50,995 nt of DNA. Origin: Allofournierella massiliensis (lineage in GTDB: Bacteria > Bacillota > Clostridia > Oscillospirales > Ruminococcaceae). The number at the start of each line of letters is the position of its first letter. Positions within the stretch are counted from its first letter, which is position 1. The stretch lies in the NCBI RefSeq assembly GCF_004345265.1, contig NZ_SLUM01000028.1:1-50995 (forward strand), written 5' to 3'. The position numbers and the translations under genes were made by a program. Under the pieces are notes generated by a model. It saw only the letters and a list, made by a program, of their open reading frames with translations, was not told the origin of the DNA and searched no databases. Shown one piece after another: positions 1 through 8,840 of this stretch.

Positions 1-86
<86 letters not shown>

Positions 87-103
87 TTTTCTCTTTGCTT
101 TTT

Positions 104-223
104 GGTGCCCCGGAGGTGAGCGCCGCCAGTGGCGGATACAGCGAACCGGAGCGGGCTGGGCAGCGACGCAGAGCGATGCGAGAGCATATTATGCGCGAAG
201 TCAGCGCGACACGCCGCAACCGG
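104..223 (+). repeat. rRNA/tRNA-linked structured repeat, copy 1
   Basis: A ~120-base repeat starting 17 bases after the 5S gene. It is nearly identical to 465-585, with only a handful of substitutions. It contains the two blocks CAGAGCGATG (169-178) and CAGCGCGACA (202-211) that are also found in a diverged relative beside tRNA-Asn (31676-31775). A short hairpin lies between the blocks (GCAT at 184-187 with ATGC at 191-194). GCGACG (163-168) faces CGCCGC (212-217) and pairs with one mismatch. No open reading frame in it looks real. Function unknown. Confidence 0.85.
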
Positions 224-296
224 AAGAGCAGCGCAGCGGCTCGGACGACGAGTGGCAAGGTTGAATGGTTTTGCAAGGCCGGAAATTTAATAACAT

Positions 297-371
<75 letters not shown>

Positions 372-372
<1 letters not shown>

Positions 373-413
373 AACGAAGAAAGGGCACCCAGTTGGGTGC
401 CCTTTCTTCGTTT
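372..413 (+). terminator. Rho-independent terminator after tRNA-Lys
   Basis: A long inverted repeat (arms 372-390 and 395-413, loop AGTT) with A-rich and T-rich outer ends, directly after the CCA end. The stem GGGCACCC/GGGTGCCC resembles the stem of the terminator at 716-750, which suggests that the two are related copies. Confidence 0.85.
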
Positions 414-445
414 CGATGGAATTTGAGAGACTCGGACTCCATGGG

Positions 446-606
446 GCAGCTGATGCGGGCCCTGGGTGCCCCGGAGGTGAGCGCCGCCAGTGGCGGATGC
501 AGCGAACCGGAGCGGGCTGGGCAGCGGCGCAGAGCGATGCGAGCGCATGTTATGCGCGAAGTCAGCGCGACACGCCGCAACCGGATGAGTCCCTGGAAGT
601 GCACCA
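446..606 (+). pseudogene. degenerate tRNA-Lys copy interrupted by the repeat
   Basis: Bases 446-466 match the tRNA-Lys body (GCAGCTGA, then GCGGGCCC and GGG) with the anticodon loop missing. Bases 587-606 match the last 20 bases of tRNA-Lys exactly, including CCA. Repeat copy 2 sits between the two pieces, at the place of the T-loop. The simplest reading is a decayed duplicate of tRNA-Lys carrying the repeat. The exact tail match is clear; the body match is short, so the split-tRNA reading is tentative. Confidence 0.45.
465..585 (+). repeat. rRNA/tRNA-linked structured repeat, copy 2
   Basis: A near-identical partner of 104-223. Stem P1 is GCGGCG (524-529) with CGCCGC (573-578). Inside it lie block A CAGAGCGATG (530-539), a 6-bp hairpin with a three-base loop (543-548 with 552-557), and block B CAGCGCGACA (563-572). 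A second small hairpin CCGCC-AGT-GGCGG lies near the left end. Two bases after the repeat comes a copy of the tRNA-Lys 3' end. Confidence 0.85.
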
Positions 607-640
607 CAAAAAGGCAGGACGTTTGTCCTGCCTTTTTGTT
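607..640 (+). terminator. Rho-independent terminator after the tRNA-Lys tail copy
   Basis: Inverted repeat AAAAAGGCAGGAC / GTCCTGCCTTTTT with a 4-base loop, immediately after the duplicated CCA. The order tRNA tail, then terminator, is thus repeated, although the stem sequence differs from that of the first terminator. Confidence 0.8.
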
Positions 641-641
641 G

Positions 642-715
642 CGCTTCCCCCCACGGGGGCGGCTTCCCCGTTCGCGCTGCTGGCGCTCCGGTTCAGCGTA
701 CCAATTAGGATCCGG
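642..715 (-). repeat. possible degenerate inverted copy of the structured repeat
   Basis: Read on the minus strand this stretch contains GAACCGGAGCG and CAGCGCGA, both seen in copies 1 and 2, followed by a CCCCC/GGGGG hairpin. Block A is absent. It lies between two terminators and downstream of the DUF5107 remnant. The similarity is short, so it may be chance in GC-rich DNA. Confidence 0.3.
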
Positions 716-750
716 AACAAAAAGGCACCCCAATGGGTGCCTTTTTGTTT
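716..750 (-). terminator. bidirectional terminator
   Basis: Inverted repeat AACAAAAAGGCACCC / GGGTGCCTTTTTGTT with loop CAAT. It has T-runs in both directions and can serve the minus-strand DUF5107 remnant that ends at 805 as well as the plus-strand repeat region. Confidence 0.75.
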
Positions 751-804
751 GCTTGAAAGAGTTTCAGTGTATATATGCGGGAAGAGCGTATGAAAATAGA
801 AAAA

Positions 805-1098
805 TCAAAGCCCCAGAACCCTGCTTTCCGGATGGGGCATCCACACAGCGCCCGTGTGGGCGGGGTCGCTTTGCAGAACGCATGCCAGCTCCTGTTCGGC
901 CCGGTCCGTCAGACCCCGACCCAGGCAGCCCAGACCGATCAGGAAATGGCAGTGCAGCCTGTTGCGGGCGGTGAGGTTCTCTTCAAACAGCTGAAGCTCC
1001 GGGAGCGAAACGGCGAAGTAGTCGATACGCATGGTGTCGAACAGATGAGTCTCGCCGTAATCCACAAGCTGATGGAAGCACTTCAACGCTTCGCTGCT
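805..1098 (-). pseudogene. DUF5107/TPR protein, C-terminal remnant
   Basis: The minus-strand frame ending at 805 encodes about 97 residues resembling the end of DUF5107 proteins. Recognisable parts are a stretch around [20 protein letters not shown], then [19 protein letters not shown], then a TPR-like A-E-x-L-x-x-x-L-x-x-D-P end. DUF5107 proteins are large and multidomain, so nearly all of the gene is missing. The homology stops at 1098, exactly where the opposite-strand P-type ATPase homology begins, so the gene was cut by a rearrangement. The family call is from memory. Confidence 0.65.
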
Positions 1099-1959
1099 GC
1101 GGTGGAGGAGATGCTCTCCATCTGCAGCCACGCCGAGTGCGGCGGCAGCGTGCAGCCGTTGACCGGGGAGCTGCGCCGGAGCATCCTCAAGGACGTGGAC
1201 GAGATGAACGACAAGGGCTTCCGGGTGCTGGCCATTGCCCAGAAGAGCAGCCCCGCCCCGGCGGGCTCCTTCGGGGTGGAGGACGAGCGGGACATGGTGC
1301 TCATGGGCTACCTTGCCTTTCTGGACCCGCCCAAGGAATCCACCGCCGCCGCCCTGCGGGCACTGAAGGAACATGGCGTCACCGCCAAGATTCTCACCGG
1401 CGACAACGAAAAGGTCACCCGCACCATCTGCCGGCAGGTGGGTCTCGAGGTGCGGAATATGCTGCTGGGGTCGGACGTGGCCCGCATGAGCGACGCGGAG
1501 CTGGCCCGGGCGGCCCAGTCCACCGACGTGTTCGCCAAGCTCACCCCGGACCAGAAGGCCCGGGTGGTCACGGCGCTGCGGGCCAGCGGCCACACCGTGG
1601 GCTTCATGGGCGACGGCATCAACGACGCGGCCGCCATGAAGGCCGCCGACATCGGCATCTCGGTGGACACCGCCGTGGACGTGGCCAAGGAATCGGCGGA
1701 TGTGGTTCTGCTGGAAAAGGATCTGATGGTGCTGGAGCAGGGCATCATCGAGGGCCGCAAGACCTACGCCAACATGATCAAGTACATCAAGATGACCGCC
1801 TCCTCCAACTTCGGCAACATGTTCTCGGTGCTGGCGGCCAGCGCGCTGCTGCCGTTTCTGCCCATGATGAGCGTGCAGCTGATCGTGATTGCCATGAACG
1901 CGGTGTTCTGGGGCATGAAGCCCGCCGCACCCCGGCCCGAACAAAAGGAAACCGTATAA
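1099..1959 (+). pseudogene. Mg2+-type P-type ATPase remnant (MgtA-like)
   Basis: About 286 residues of a P3B-like cation ATPase: the end of the nucleotide-binding domain (from VEEMLSICS), the phosphatase-like P domain with [11 protein letters not shown] and [20 protein letters not shown], and the start of the membrane part ([20 protein letters not shown]). The actuator domain and the DKTGT phosphorylation site are missing, because the reading frame before 1099 is antisense DUF5107. The C-terminus leaves the family after PMMSVQLIV and ends within about 25 residues, so most of the last six membrane helices are also gone. The open frame runs back to 775, but that part has no matching homology. 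It cannot pump ions in this form. Confidence 0.8.
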
Positions 1960-1998
1960 AAAAGCAGCCGCCCCGAATTTTTGGGGCGGCTGCTTTTG
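1959..1998 (+). terminator. bidirectional terminator between ATPase remnant and tetR
   Basis: Arms AAAAGCAGCCGCCCC (1960-1974) and GGGGCGGCTGCTTTT (1983-1997), with T-runs on both strands. It separates two convergent genes. Confidence 0.88.
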
Positions 1999-2003
1999 GT
2001 ATA

Positions 2004-2582
2004 TCAGGCGTGGGGGTAAAAATCGCTCACCGTGTTGGTCACCAGCCGGAAGGTGAGCTGGGCCATGTGCTGGGGGCTTTCCTCGCAGCCCCGGCTCAGC
2101 CAGTCCTTGATCAGGCCCACGCCCCCGGCCACGCAGTAGGCGTAGGTGTATTTCAAATCGTCCATCCGCTCGGGGAAGGCCTCGCGCAGCGCGGCCAGGC
2201 TGTAATGGGAGAGCATCTCCTCAATCCGGTGCAGGAAGGCAATGTCGCCGTGAGGGCCCAGCAGAGCGGCGCAGATCTCCCGGTTTTCAAACAGGATGGC
2301 AAAGATGTCCTCAATGAAGGGGAAGCTGTTTTCGTTGAAGGGGCTCACCGGATGGGTGCGGATGGTGTGCAGAATCTCCTCGAACAGCTCGTTCTCCACG
2401 CTTTCCAGCATGTTGTAAATATCGGTATAGTGTAAATAGAAGGTGGAGCGGTTGATGTCCACCAGATCCACCAGTTCCTTCACCGTCACCTCGTTCACGC
2501 TCTTTTCAGCCATCAGCTGGGCAAGGCCGTGGCGCAGCTGGGCCTTGGTGCGGCGGATGCGCCGGTCCGGCTTCTTTTCCAT
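2004..2582 (-). CDS. TetR/AcrR family transcriptional regulator
   Basis: A 192-residue DNA-binding regulator. A basic N-terminus is followed by the TetR helix-turn-helix (VTVKELVDLVDINRSTFYLHY, roughly residues 27-47); the rest is the helical ligand-binding and dimerisation part. The ATG at 2582 is chosen because AAAGGAAG lies 8 bases upstream; an earlier in-frame ATG at 2600 has no such site. The gene is divergent from the YhgE/Pip gene, a pairing common in Firmicutes, so it probably represses that gene and itself. The ligand is unknown. Confidence 0.9.
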   Translation of the reverse strand: MEKKPDRRIRRTKAQLRHGLAQLMAEKSVNEVTVKELVDLVDINRSTFYLHYTDIYNMLESVENELFEEILHTIRTHPVSPFNENSFPFIEDIFAILFENREICAALLGPHGDIAFLHRIEEMLSHYSLAALREAFPERMDDLKYTYAYCVAGGVGLIKDWLSRGCEESPQHMAQLTFRLVTNTVSDFYPHA

Positions 2583-2675
2583 GAATCCGCTTCCTTTCAT
2601 TTGTAAATTATTTGTGACAGTTCAACATAATGCAACGTTCTGTCTATTAATAGATACTGCGATGCAAACTGTCGG

Positions 2676-2704
2676 TTGTGTTGTTCTTCTGCACTTAGTA
2701 TAAT
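2676..2704 (+). promoter_or_regulatory. candidate promoter of the yhgE-like gene
   Basis: TTGTGT (2676-2681), a 17-base spacer, then a consensus TATAAT (2699-2704), about 100 bases before the start codon. The divergent region also holds GACAG (near 2617) and CTGTC (near 2640) as arms of an interrupted palindrome, a possible TetR-family operator. Confidence 0.5.
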
Positions 2705-2803
2705 TCTCATTGCAGTAAAAAGCAATACCGGGATGAATAAACAACACTGTGTCCTGTTTTGCTGTGCAAAGAGATTGAGGAAAGGAAGCGATTTTTTCGT
2801 TCT

Positions 2804-5689
2804 ATGCTGAAAAATGAATGGAAAAAACTGCTGAGCAACAAGCTGATGCTGGTGGTGGTGGTGGCCATCATCGCCATTCCCACCATCTACACCACCCTGT
2901 TTCTGGGCTCCATGTGGGACCCCTACGGCAGCGTGGAAAACCTGCCGGTGGCGCTGGTGAATCAGGATCAGCCGGTGGACTACGAGGGCAAAACGCTGGA
3001 TGTGGGCGCGGAGCTGGTGGATAACCTGCTGGAGGACGCCTCGCTGGACTTCCACCCGGTGAGTGCCGACGACGCGGCCAAGGGCCTTGCGGCAGGGGAT
3101 TATTATATGGTAATCACCATCCCGCAGGATTTCTCGGCCAATGCGGCCACCCTCACCGACGATCAGCCCAAGCAGATGGAGCTGAACTACGAAACAAACC
3201 CCGGCACCAACTACATCGCCTCCAAGCTGAGCGAAACGGCCATGAAGGAGATTCAGGCCAGCGTGCGGGAAGAGGTGACCAAAACCTACGCCGAAACCAT
3301 GTTTGACCAGCTCACCGAAGTGGGCGACGGCATGCAGGAAGCGGCGGACGGCGCGGGCGAAATCCGGGATGGAGCCGACAAGCTGGCGGATGGCAACAAC
3401 ACCATCCGGGAGAACCTGCAGCTTCTGGCAGACAGCACCCTTACCTTCCGCAGCGGCAGCGAGACCCTGACCGAGGGCCTTGCCCAGTATACTCAGGGCG
3501 TGCAGCAGCTGGCGGACGGCGCGAAAAAGCTGGACGACGGCGCAAAGCAGCTGAAGGACGGCGTGGATCAGCTGGGCGCTTCCGCCCCGGCGCTGGCCCA
3601 GGGCGTGGGCGCGCTGAAGGACGGCGCGGATCAGCTGGCCCAGGGCACGGCCCAGGCCAGGACCGGCAGCGACAGCCTGACCGCGGGCGCGGCGCAGGTG
3701 GACGATAACCTGAAAACCCTGAACGAGGGGCTGGGCCAGTTGCAAAGCCAGACCGCCTCTCTGCCGGATTCCGCCTCGGCGCTGGATTCCGGCGCATCCC
3801 AGGCGCTGGAGGGCGCAAAGGCCCTGCAGCAGGGCGCGCAGGGTCTGGCCGCCGGTGCGGAAAAGGCCCGTCAGGGCGCGGATGCCCTGAATCAGGGCCT
3901 GCAAACCCTGAGCGGCAAGTCCGAGGAGCTGAATCAGGGCGCGGCCCAGCTGAAAAACGGGCTGGACGCGCTGGCAGCCGCCGCGGGCGGCTCCACCGAT
4001 ATCACCGGCAGTCTGACCGCTCTGGCCGGGCAGCTGGATCAGGCGGCGCAGGCCGCGCAGGGAGTCACGGTGGCCCCGCAGGATCCCGCGGCCCTGATCC
4101 AGACCATCGCGGACAACACCGCCGCCGCTCAGACGGGCGATCCCGACGCACTGAACGCAGTGCTCACGGCGGCCAGTGAGCTGGCCAATGTGGCGCAGAG
4201 CAACTACAACGACGCAACCACCGCCGACGCGGCCCGCCAGCAGGCGGCCGGAGCCCTCAGCGGCGCGGCCGGTGCGCTGACCAATGCGGCCGGCGGTTCC
4301 GGCTCCGGCGATCTGACCGCGGCCCTCGGCCAGCTGCAGCAGGGCGCGGCTCAGCTGCAAACCGGCCTTTCCGCCTACACCGCCGGTGTGGATCAGGCGG
4401 CAACCGGTTGTGCGGCGCTGGCGGATGAAACCACCGGCCTGCCCGCTCTGAGCGCAGGGGCCGGCGAGCTTTCCACCGGCGCGGGCGATCTGGTGAACGG
4501 CCTTGCCCAGCTGCAGGGCGGCACCAGTCAGCTGGCCCAGCAGGCGCCCCTGCTTACCGGCGGCATCGCCCAGGCGGCCAGCGGCGGCGCGGCCCTGCAG
4601 CAGCAGGGCACCGCGGTGCTCCGTCAGGGCGCGGCCCAGCTGAACAGCGGTCTGGACGCACTGGTTGCCGGCAGCGGCAGCCTGAAGGACGGCATGAGCA
4701 GCCTGAACGGTCAGCTGCCCGCCCTCACCGACGGCGTGGGCCGCCTGCAGCAGGGCACCAAAGACCTGAAGGACGGCACCACTCAGCTGGTGACCGGCGC
4801 GGATACCCTGACACAGAACAGCCCGGCGCTGAACGAGGGCGCGGCCGCCCTCACCGACGGCGCGGGCCAGATCCAGAGCGGCGCCCAGCAGCTGGCGGAC
4901 GGCAGCGGCGAGCTGGCCGACGGCATCGACCAGCTGACCGACGGCGCGAATACACTGGAAAGCAGTCTGGCGGACGGCGCGGACGAAATCCGCTCCACCA
5001 ACACCGGCGACGCGGTGGTGGATATGTTCGCCGCCCCGGTGGTCACCGAGGAAACCCAGATGACTCAGGTGCCCAACAACGGGCACGCCATGGCCCCCTA
5101 CATGATGTCGGTGGCCCTGTGGGTGGGCTGCATCGCCTTCAGCCTGATGTACCCCCTCACCGAGTACGCGGGCAAGCTGAAGAGCGGCACCGCCTGGTGG
5201 CTGAGCAAGGCCTCGGTGCTGTATCCCATCGCAATTCTGCAGGCGCTGGTGATGGTGGGTGCGCTGCACGCCATCAACGGCTTTGATCCCGGCCGCATGG
5301 GCCAGACTCTGCTGGTGGCCTGCGTGGCCTCGGTAACCTTCATGTCGGTGATGTACTTCTTCACCAACCTTCTGGGCAAGGTGGGCAGTTTCCTGATGCT
5401 GGTGTTCATGGTGATCCAGCTGGCCGGCTCGGTGGGCACCTACCCGCTGGAGCTCTCCGGCTCCTTCGTGAAGTACCTGCATGACTGGGTACCCTTCACC
5501 TACACCGTCACCGCCTTCCGCCGGGCCATCTGCGCCGGCGAGGACGTGACCGGCTGCCTTGCCTATCTGGCCGTCTGGCTGGTGGTATTCACCCTGCTGA
5601 CCATTCTGGTGTTCGCGGTGCGCGCAAAGCGCATCAAGGCCGAAAAGCCCACCCTGATGGTCTGGCTGGAGGAGCACCATCTGGCCTGA
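2804..5689 (+). CDS. YhgE/Pip family membrane protein with long GA-repeat stalk
   Basis: About 961 residues. One N-terminal membrane helix (around residues 14-34, LMLVVVVAIIAIPTIY) is followed by the YhgE N-domain (GSMWDPYGSVENLPVALVNQD). A very long extracytoplasmic stalk of repeats of the type G-A-x-x-L-x-x-G (such as QLADGAKKLDDGAKQL) runs from about residue 185 to 735. About five C-terminal membrane helices follow, as in ABC-2 permeases. The family includes the B. subtilis YhgE and L. lactis phage infection protein Pip, and is associated with type VII secretion and phage adsorption. The ATG at 2804 begins the conserved N-terminus; the purine-rich stretch GAGGAAAGGAAG lies rather far upstream (~15 bases). 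Regulation by the divergent TetR is inferred. Confidence 0.9.
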   Translation: MLKNEWKKLLSNKLMLVVVVAIIAIPTIYTTLFLGSMWDPYGSVENLPVALVNQDQPVDYEGKTLDVGAELVDNLLEDASLDFHPVSADDAAKGLAAGDYYMVITIPQDFSANAATLTDDQPKQMELNYETNPGTNYIASKLSETAMKEIQASVREEVTKTYAETMFDQLTEVGDGMQEAADGAGEIRDGADKLADGNNTIRENLQLLADSTLTFRSGSETLTEGLAQYTQGVQQLADGAKKLDDGAKQLKDGVDQLGASAPALAQGVGALKDGADQLAQGTAQARTGSDSLTAGAAQVDDNLKTLNEGLGQLQSQTASLPDSASALDSGASQALEGAKALQQGAQGLAAGAEKARQGADALNQGLQTLSGKSEELNQGAAQLKNGLDALAAAAGGSTDITGSLTALAGQLDQAAQAAQGVTVAPQDPAALIQTIADNTAAAQTGDPDALNAVLTAASELANVAQSNYNDATTADAARQQAAGALSGAAGALTNAAGGSGSGDLTAALGQLQQGAAQLQTGLSAYTAGVDQAATGCAALADETTGLPALSAGAGELSTGAGDLVNGLAQLQGGTSQLAQQAPLLTGGIAQAASGGAALQQQGTAVLRQGAAQLNSGLDALVAGSGSLKDGMSSLNGQLPALTDGVGRLQQGTKDLKDGTTQLVTGADTLTQNSPALNEGAAALTDGAGQIQSGAQQLADGSGELADGIDQLTDGANTLESSLADGADEIRSTNTGDAVVDMFAAPVVTEETQMTQVPNNGHAMAPYMMSVALWVGCIAFSLMYPLTEYAGKLKSGTAWWLSKASVLYPIAILQALVMVGALHAINGFDPGRMGQTLLVACVASVTFMSVMYFFTNLLGKVGSFLMLVFMVIQLAGSVGTYPLELSGSFVKYLHDWVPFTYTVTAFRRAICAGEDVTGCLAYLAVWLVVFTLLTILVFAVRAKRIKAEKPTLMVWLEEHHLA

Positions 5690-5741
5690 CAAGGGCATCG
5701 AAATTCTTCGGTTGCTCCCCTTATCCGGTTCATTCCGGTTC

Positions 5742-5784
5742 AAATCCCCGTTTCGTGCAAAACGCACGAAACGGGGATTTTTTT
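5742..5784 (+). terminator. terminator of the yhgE-like gene
   Basis: A perfect 17-bp stem (AAATCCCCGTTTCGTGC with its complement, 5742-5758 and 5764-5780) followed by a T-run. The rest of the gap before mglB (5785-6009) is A-rich, with AAACGCAC-like repeats. Its best -10 candidate is TAGAAT at 5926-5931, and no convincing -35 was seen. Confidence 0.9.
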
Positions 5785-6009
5785 GCACGAAATGCAAAAA
5801 TGAGCAAAGGAAACCATACAAAACGCACAAAAGTATTAAAAAACAGAAAAGATTTTTGCGAAAGGAGCGAATTTTTTTTATATAAGACAGAAGATTTTTC
5901 TATCGTTTTTGCGCTTCAAAGGCGGTAGAATTTACCACAGAGAAAGCATCCTGCGGGATGCGAAAACGAACGGCAAAGAACCGAATCCAATCACAGGAGG
6001 AAAACGAAA

Positions 6010-7167
6010 ATGAAAAAGAAACTCGCGCTGCTGCTGGCTTCCGTAATGGCCATTGGTATGCTGGCCGGCTGCGGCGGTGCTCCCGCTTCCACCGCTTCCA
6101 CCGCAACCTCCGGCGGCACTTCCACCGCCACCTCCACCGAGGGCGGCACTGCCACCGCCACCAGCGACCTGCAGGTGGACGTATTCTACTATGACTTCTC
6201 CGATGTTTACATCTCCAGCGTGCGCACCGCCATGGACGAGCAGCTGAAGGCCATGGGCATCGAGCCCAAGAACTGGGATGCCGCCGGCAGCCAGCCCACC
6301 CAGACCGATCAGGTCAAGACCGCCATCACCGCCGGTTCCGACCTGCTGATCGTGAACATCGTGGAGACCTCCACCTCCGACCCCGCCAAGGACATCGTGG
6401 AAGCTGCCCGCGCTGCGGACATCCCCGTGATCTTCTTCAACCGTGAGGTTGCCGACAACGACGTGATCAACAGCTATGAGAAGTGCGCCTTCGTTGGCAC
6501 CAACGCTCCCGACGCCGGCCACATGCAGGGCGAGATGATCGGTGAGTACCTGCTGGCCAACTACGACGCAGTTGACCTGAACGGCGACGGCACCATCTCC
6601 TACGTTCTGTTCAAGGGCCAGGAAGGCAACGCCGAGGCCGAAGCCCGTACCCAGTACGCTGTGGAAGACGCCAACAAGCTGCTGACCGAGGGCGGCAAGC
6701 CCGAACTGGCTTACTACGACGCCAGCGCCACCACCAAGTACCTGGTCGACACCGCCGGCAAGTGGAGCGCCCAGGCTGCCAACGACTACATGGTTTCTCT
6801 GCTGGGCTCTTACAACGAAGGCAACAAGAACATGGTTGAGCTGATCATCTGCAACAACGACGGCATGGCCGAGGGCGCCATCTCCGCTCTGCAGAACGTT
6901 GGCTACAACAACGGCGAAGGCACCACCATCATCCCCGTGTTCGGCGTGGACGCCACCGACTCCGCCAAGGCTCTGATCAAGGCCGGCAACATGACCGGTT
7001 CCATCAAGCAGGACGCCGTGGGCATGGCTACCACCATCAACACCCTGGTCAAGAACGTGCAGGACGGCGCTGACCTGATGGCCAACACCGACCAGTTCGT
7101 GGTGGACTCCGACGTGGATAAGATCCGCGTTCCCTACCAGATGTACGACGGCACCTCCGAGGAATAA
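6010..7167 (+). CDS. mglB: galactose/glucose ABC transporter substrate-binding lipoprotein MglB
   Basis: A 385-residue periplasmic-binding-protein type 1. A lipoprotein signal with lipobox LAGC (Cys21) is followed by a Ser/Thr/Ala linker and the galactose-binding fold. MglB-like stretches include VNIVETSTSDPAKDIV, IPVIFFNRE and the calcium-loop-like DLNGDGTISYVLFKGQEGN. It would capture galactose or glucose outside the membrane and deliver it to MglAC. A strong AGGAGG lies 9 bases before the ATG. It is the first gene of mglBAC; codon use is that of a highly expressed gene. Two paralogues lie downstream (13682-14605 and 14562-15626). Confidence 0.93.
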   Translation: MKKKLALLLASVMAIGMLAGCGGAPASTASTATSGGTSTATSTEGGTATATSDLQVDVFYYDFSDVYISSVRTAMDEQLKAMGIEPKNWDAAGSQPTQTDQVKTAITAGSDLLIVNIVETSTSDPAKDIVEAARAADIPVIFFNREVADNDVINSYEKCAFVGTNAPDAGHMQGEMIGEYLLANYDAVDLNGDGTISYVLFKGQEGNAEAEARTQYAVEDANKLLTEGGKPELAYYDASATTKYLVDTAGKWSAQAANDYMVSLLGSYNEGNKNMVELIICNNDGMAEGAISALQNVGYNNGEGTTIIPVFGVDATDSAKALIKAGNMTGSIKQDAVGMATTINTLVKNVQDGADLMANTDQFVVDSDVDKIRVPYQMYDGTSEE

Positions 7168-7201
7168 TTTCTCCCCGATCCTTTGTGCCTTTGATGTAAT
7201 C

Positions 7202-7301
7202 GGCAAGGCGGGGCTGCCCACTGGCAGCCCCGCTTCGCCCTGACAAAAACCACCGCTTCGGGTGTGGCCCGAACGTCGAGCTGCGGCCGAAACGGTGGTT
7301 T
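7202..7301 (+). promoter_or_regulatory. two intercistronic hairpins between mglB and mglA
   Basis: Hairpin one pairs GGCGGGGCTGCC with GGCAGCCCCGC (about 7207-7232) and has no T-run. Hairpin two pairs AAACCACCG (7247-7255) with CGGTGGTTT (7293-7301). Such structures usually protect the upstream message and lower read-through, so MglB would be made in excess over MglA and MglC. Confidence 0.6.
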
Positions 7302-7323
7302 GTACCGCGAGAGGAGGAAAATT

Positions 7324-8823
7324 ATGGACAAGCCGGCCCTGCTGGAGATGCGAGGCATCTGCAAGGAATTCCCCGGCGTAAAGGCGCTGGACAATGTGGA
7401 CCTGACCGTCCGCCCCGGCACCGTGCATGCCCTGATGGGTGAGAACGGCGCGGGCAAATCCACTTTGATGAAATGCCTGTTCGGTATCTATCACCGGGAT
7501 GCGGGCACCATCAAGCTGGATGGCAAGGAAGTGGACTTCAAGAGCTCCAAGGATGCGCTGGAAAACGGCGTGGCCATGGTGCATCAGGAGCTGAACCAGG
7601 CGCTGACCCGCAGCGTGCAGGATAACCTGTGGCTGGGCCGCTACCCCAAGGTGGGCGGCATCATGGTGAGCGAGAGCATCATGGCCCGGGAGACCAAAAA
7701 GATCTTCGATACGCTGGAGGTCACGGTTAACCCCAAGGCCATCATGTCCACTTTGCCGGTTTCCCAGCGGCAGATGGTGGAGATCGCCAAGGCGGTTTCC
7801 TACAATTCCAAGATCATCGTGTTCGACGAGCCCACCTCCTCGCTGACGGAAACGGAAGTGGAGCATCTGTTCCGCATCATCAACATGCTGCGGGACAAGG
7901 GCTGCGGCATCATCTACATCTCCCATAAGATGGAAGAGATCCTGCGCATCAGCGACGACGTGACCATCATGCGGGATGGTCAGTGGGTGGCAACCCGCCC
8001 CGCCAAGGAGCTGACCATGGACGAGATCATCCGCCTGATGGTGGGCCGCGAGCTGACCAACCGCTTCCCCGAAAAGACCAACAAGCCCGGCGATGTGATT
8101 CTGGACGTGCAGCACATCGCAGGCAAATACACCCGCCTGAAGGACGCCACCTTCCAGCTGCGCAAGGGCGAGATTCTGGGCATTGCGGGCCTGGACGGCT
8201 CCGGCCGCACCGAGGTGCTGGAAAACCTGTTCGGCGCCATGACCCGTGAGGGCGGCACCATCACCCTGCACGGCAAGCCCATCCGCAACCGCACCCCCAA
8301 GGAGGCCATCAAAAACGGCTTCGCGCTGCTCACCGAGGAGCGGCGGGCCACCGGCATCTTCGGCATCCGGGACATCAAGGAAAACACCGTGATTTCCAGC
8401 CTGAAGGATTATCTGATGGGCGGCTTCTACTTAAACGACAAGAAGATGAAGGACAACACCGACTGGGCCATTCAGGCAATGCACATCAAAACGCCCGGCC
8501 AGCACACCCAGATCCGCTCGCTGTCCGGCGGCAACCAGCAGAAGGTAATTCTGGGCCGCTGGCTGCTGACCAAGCCCGAGATCCTTCTGCTGGACGAGCC
8601 CACCCGCGGCATCGACGTGGGCGCCAAATACGAAATTTATCAGCTGATCATCGACCTGGCCAACGAGGGCAAGGGCGTGATCATGGTATCGTCGGAAATG
8701 CCCGAGCTTCTGGGCGTGTGCGACCGGATTCTGGTGATGTCCGGCGGGCAGGTAGCCGGTGAGGTGGACGCCCGCAACACCACCCAGGAAGAGATCCTGA
8801 CCCTGGCCGCCAAGTATGTGTAA
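7324..8823 (+). CDS. mglA: galactose/methyl galactoside ABC transporter ATP-binding protein MglA
   Basis: A 499-residue protein, typical of sugar-importer ATPases with two fused nucleotide-binding halves. The first half has Walker [10 protein letters not shown] (residues 39-47), a signature-like [12 protein letters not shown] and Walker [13 protein letters not shown]. The second half has the degenerate P-loop GLDGSGRTE usual for this class, signature LSGGNQQKV and [11 protein letters not shown]. It powers import of sugar bound by MglB through MglC. The start at 7324 has GAGAGGAGG 6 bases upstream; the frame extends 20 codons earlier without such a site. Confidence 0.94.
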   Translation: MDKPALLEMRGICKEFPGVKALDNVDLTVRPGTVHALMGENGAGKSTLMKCLFGIYHRDAGTIKLDGKEVDFKSSKDALENGVAMVHQELNQALTRSVQDNLWLGRYPKVGGIMVSESIMARETKKIFDTLEVTVNPKAIMSTLPVSQRQMVEIAKAVSYNSKIIVFDEPTSSLTETEVEHLFRIINMLRDKGCGIIYISHKMEEILRISDDVTIMRDGQWVATRPAKELTMDEIIRLMVGRELTNRFPEKTNKPGDVILDVQHIAGKYTRLKDATFQLRKGEILGIAGLDGSGRTEVLENLFGAMTREGGTITLHGKPIRNRTPKEAIKNGFALLTEERRATGIFGIRDIKENTVISSLKDYLMGGFYLNDKKMKDNTDWAIQAMHIKTPGQHTQIRSLSGGNQQKVILGRWLLTKPEILLLDEPTRGIDVGAKYEIYQLIIDLANEGKGVIMVSSEMPELLGVCDRILVMSGGQVAGEVDARNTTQEEILTLAAKYV

Positions 8824-8840
8824 AGAGGAGGAACCGACCC

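Noticed and set aside
775-1098. N-terminal third of a 394-residue open frame ending in the ATPase remnant
   Set aside because: Its translation matches nothing of a P-type ATPase, whereas the opposite strand matches DUF5107. It is antisense read-through.
2597-5830. Minus-strand frame of over 1000 codons opposite the yhgE-like gene
   Set aside because: Its low-complexity Gln/Gly/Arg/Ala composition is a mirror of the repetitive GC-rich gene on the other strand. No start site or homology.
5785-6009. Catabolite-control (cre) site before mglB
   Set aside because: No convincing match to the cre pattern; the repeated AAACGCAC-like words do not form the needed palindrome.
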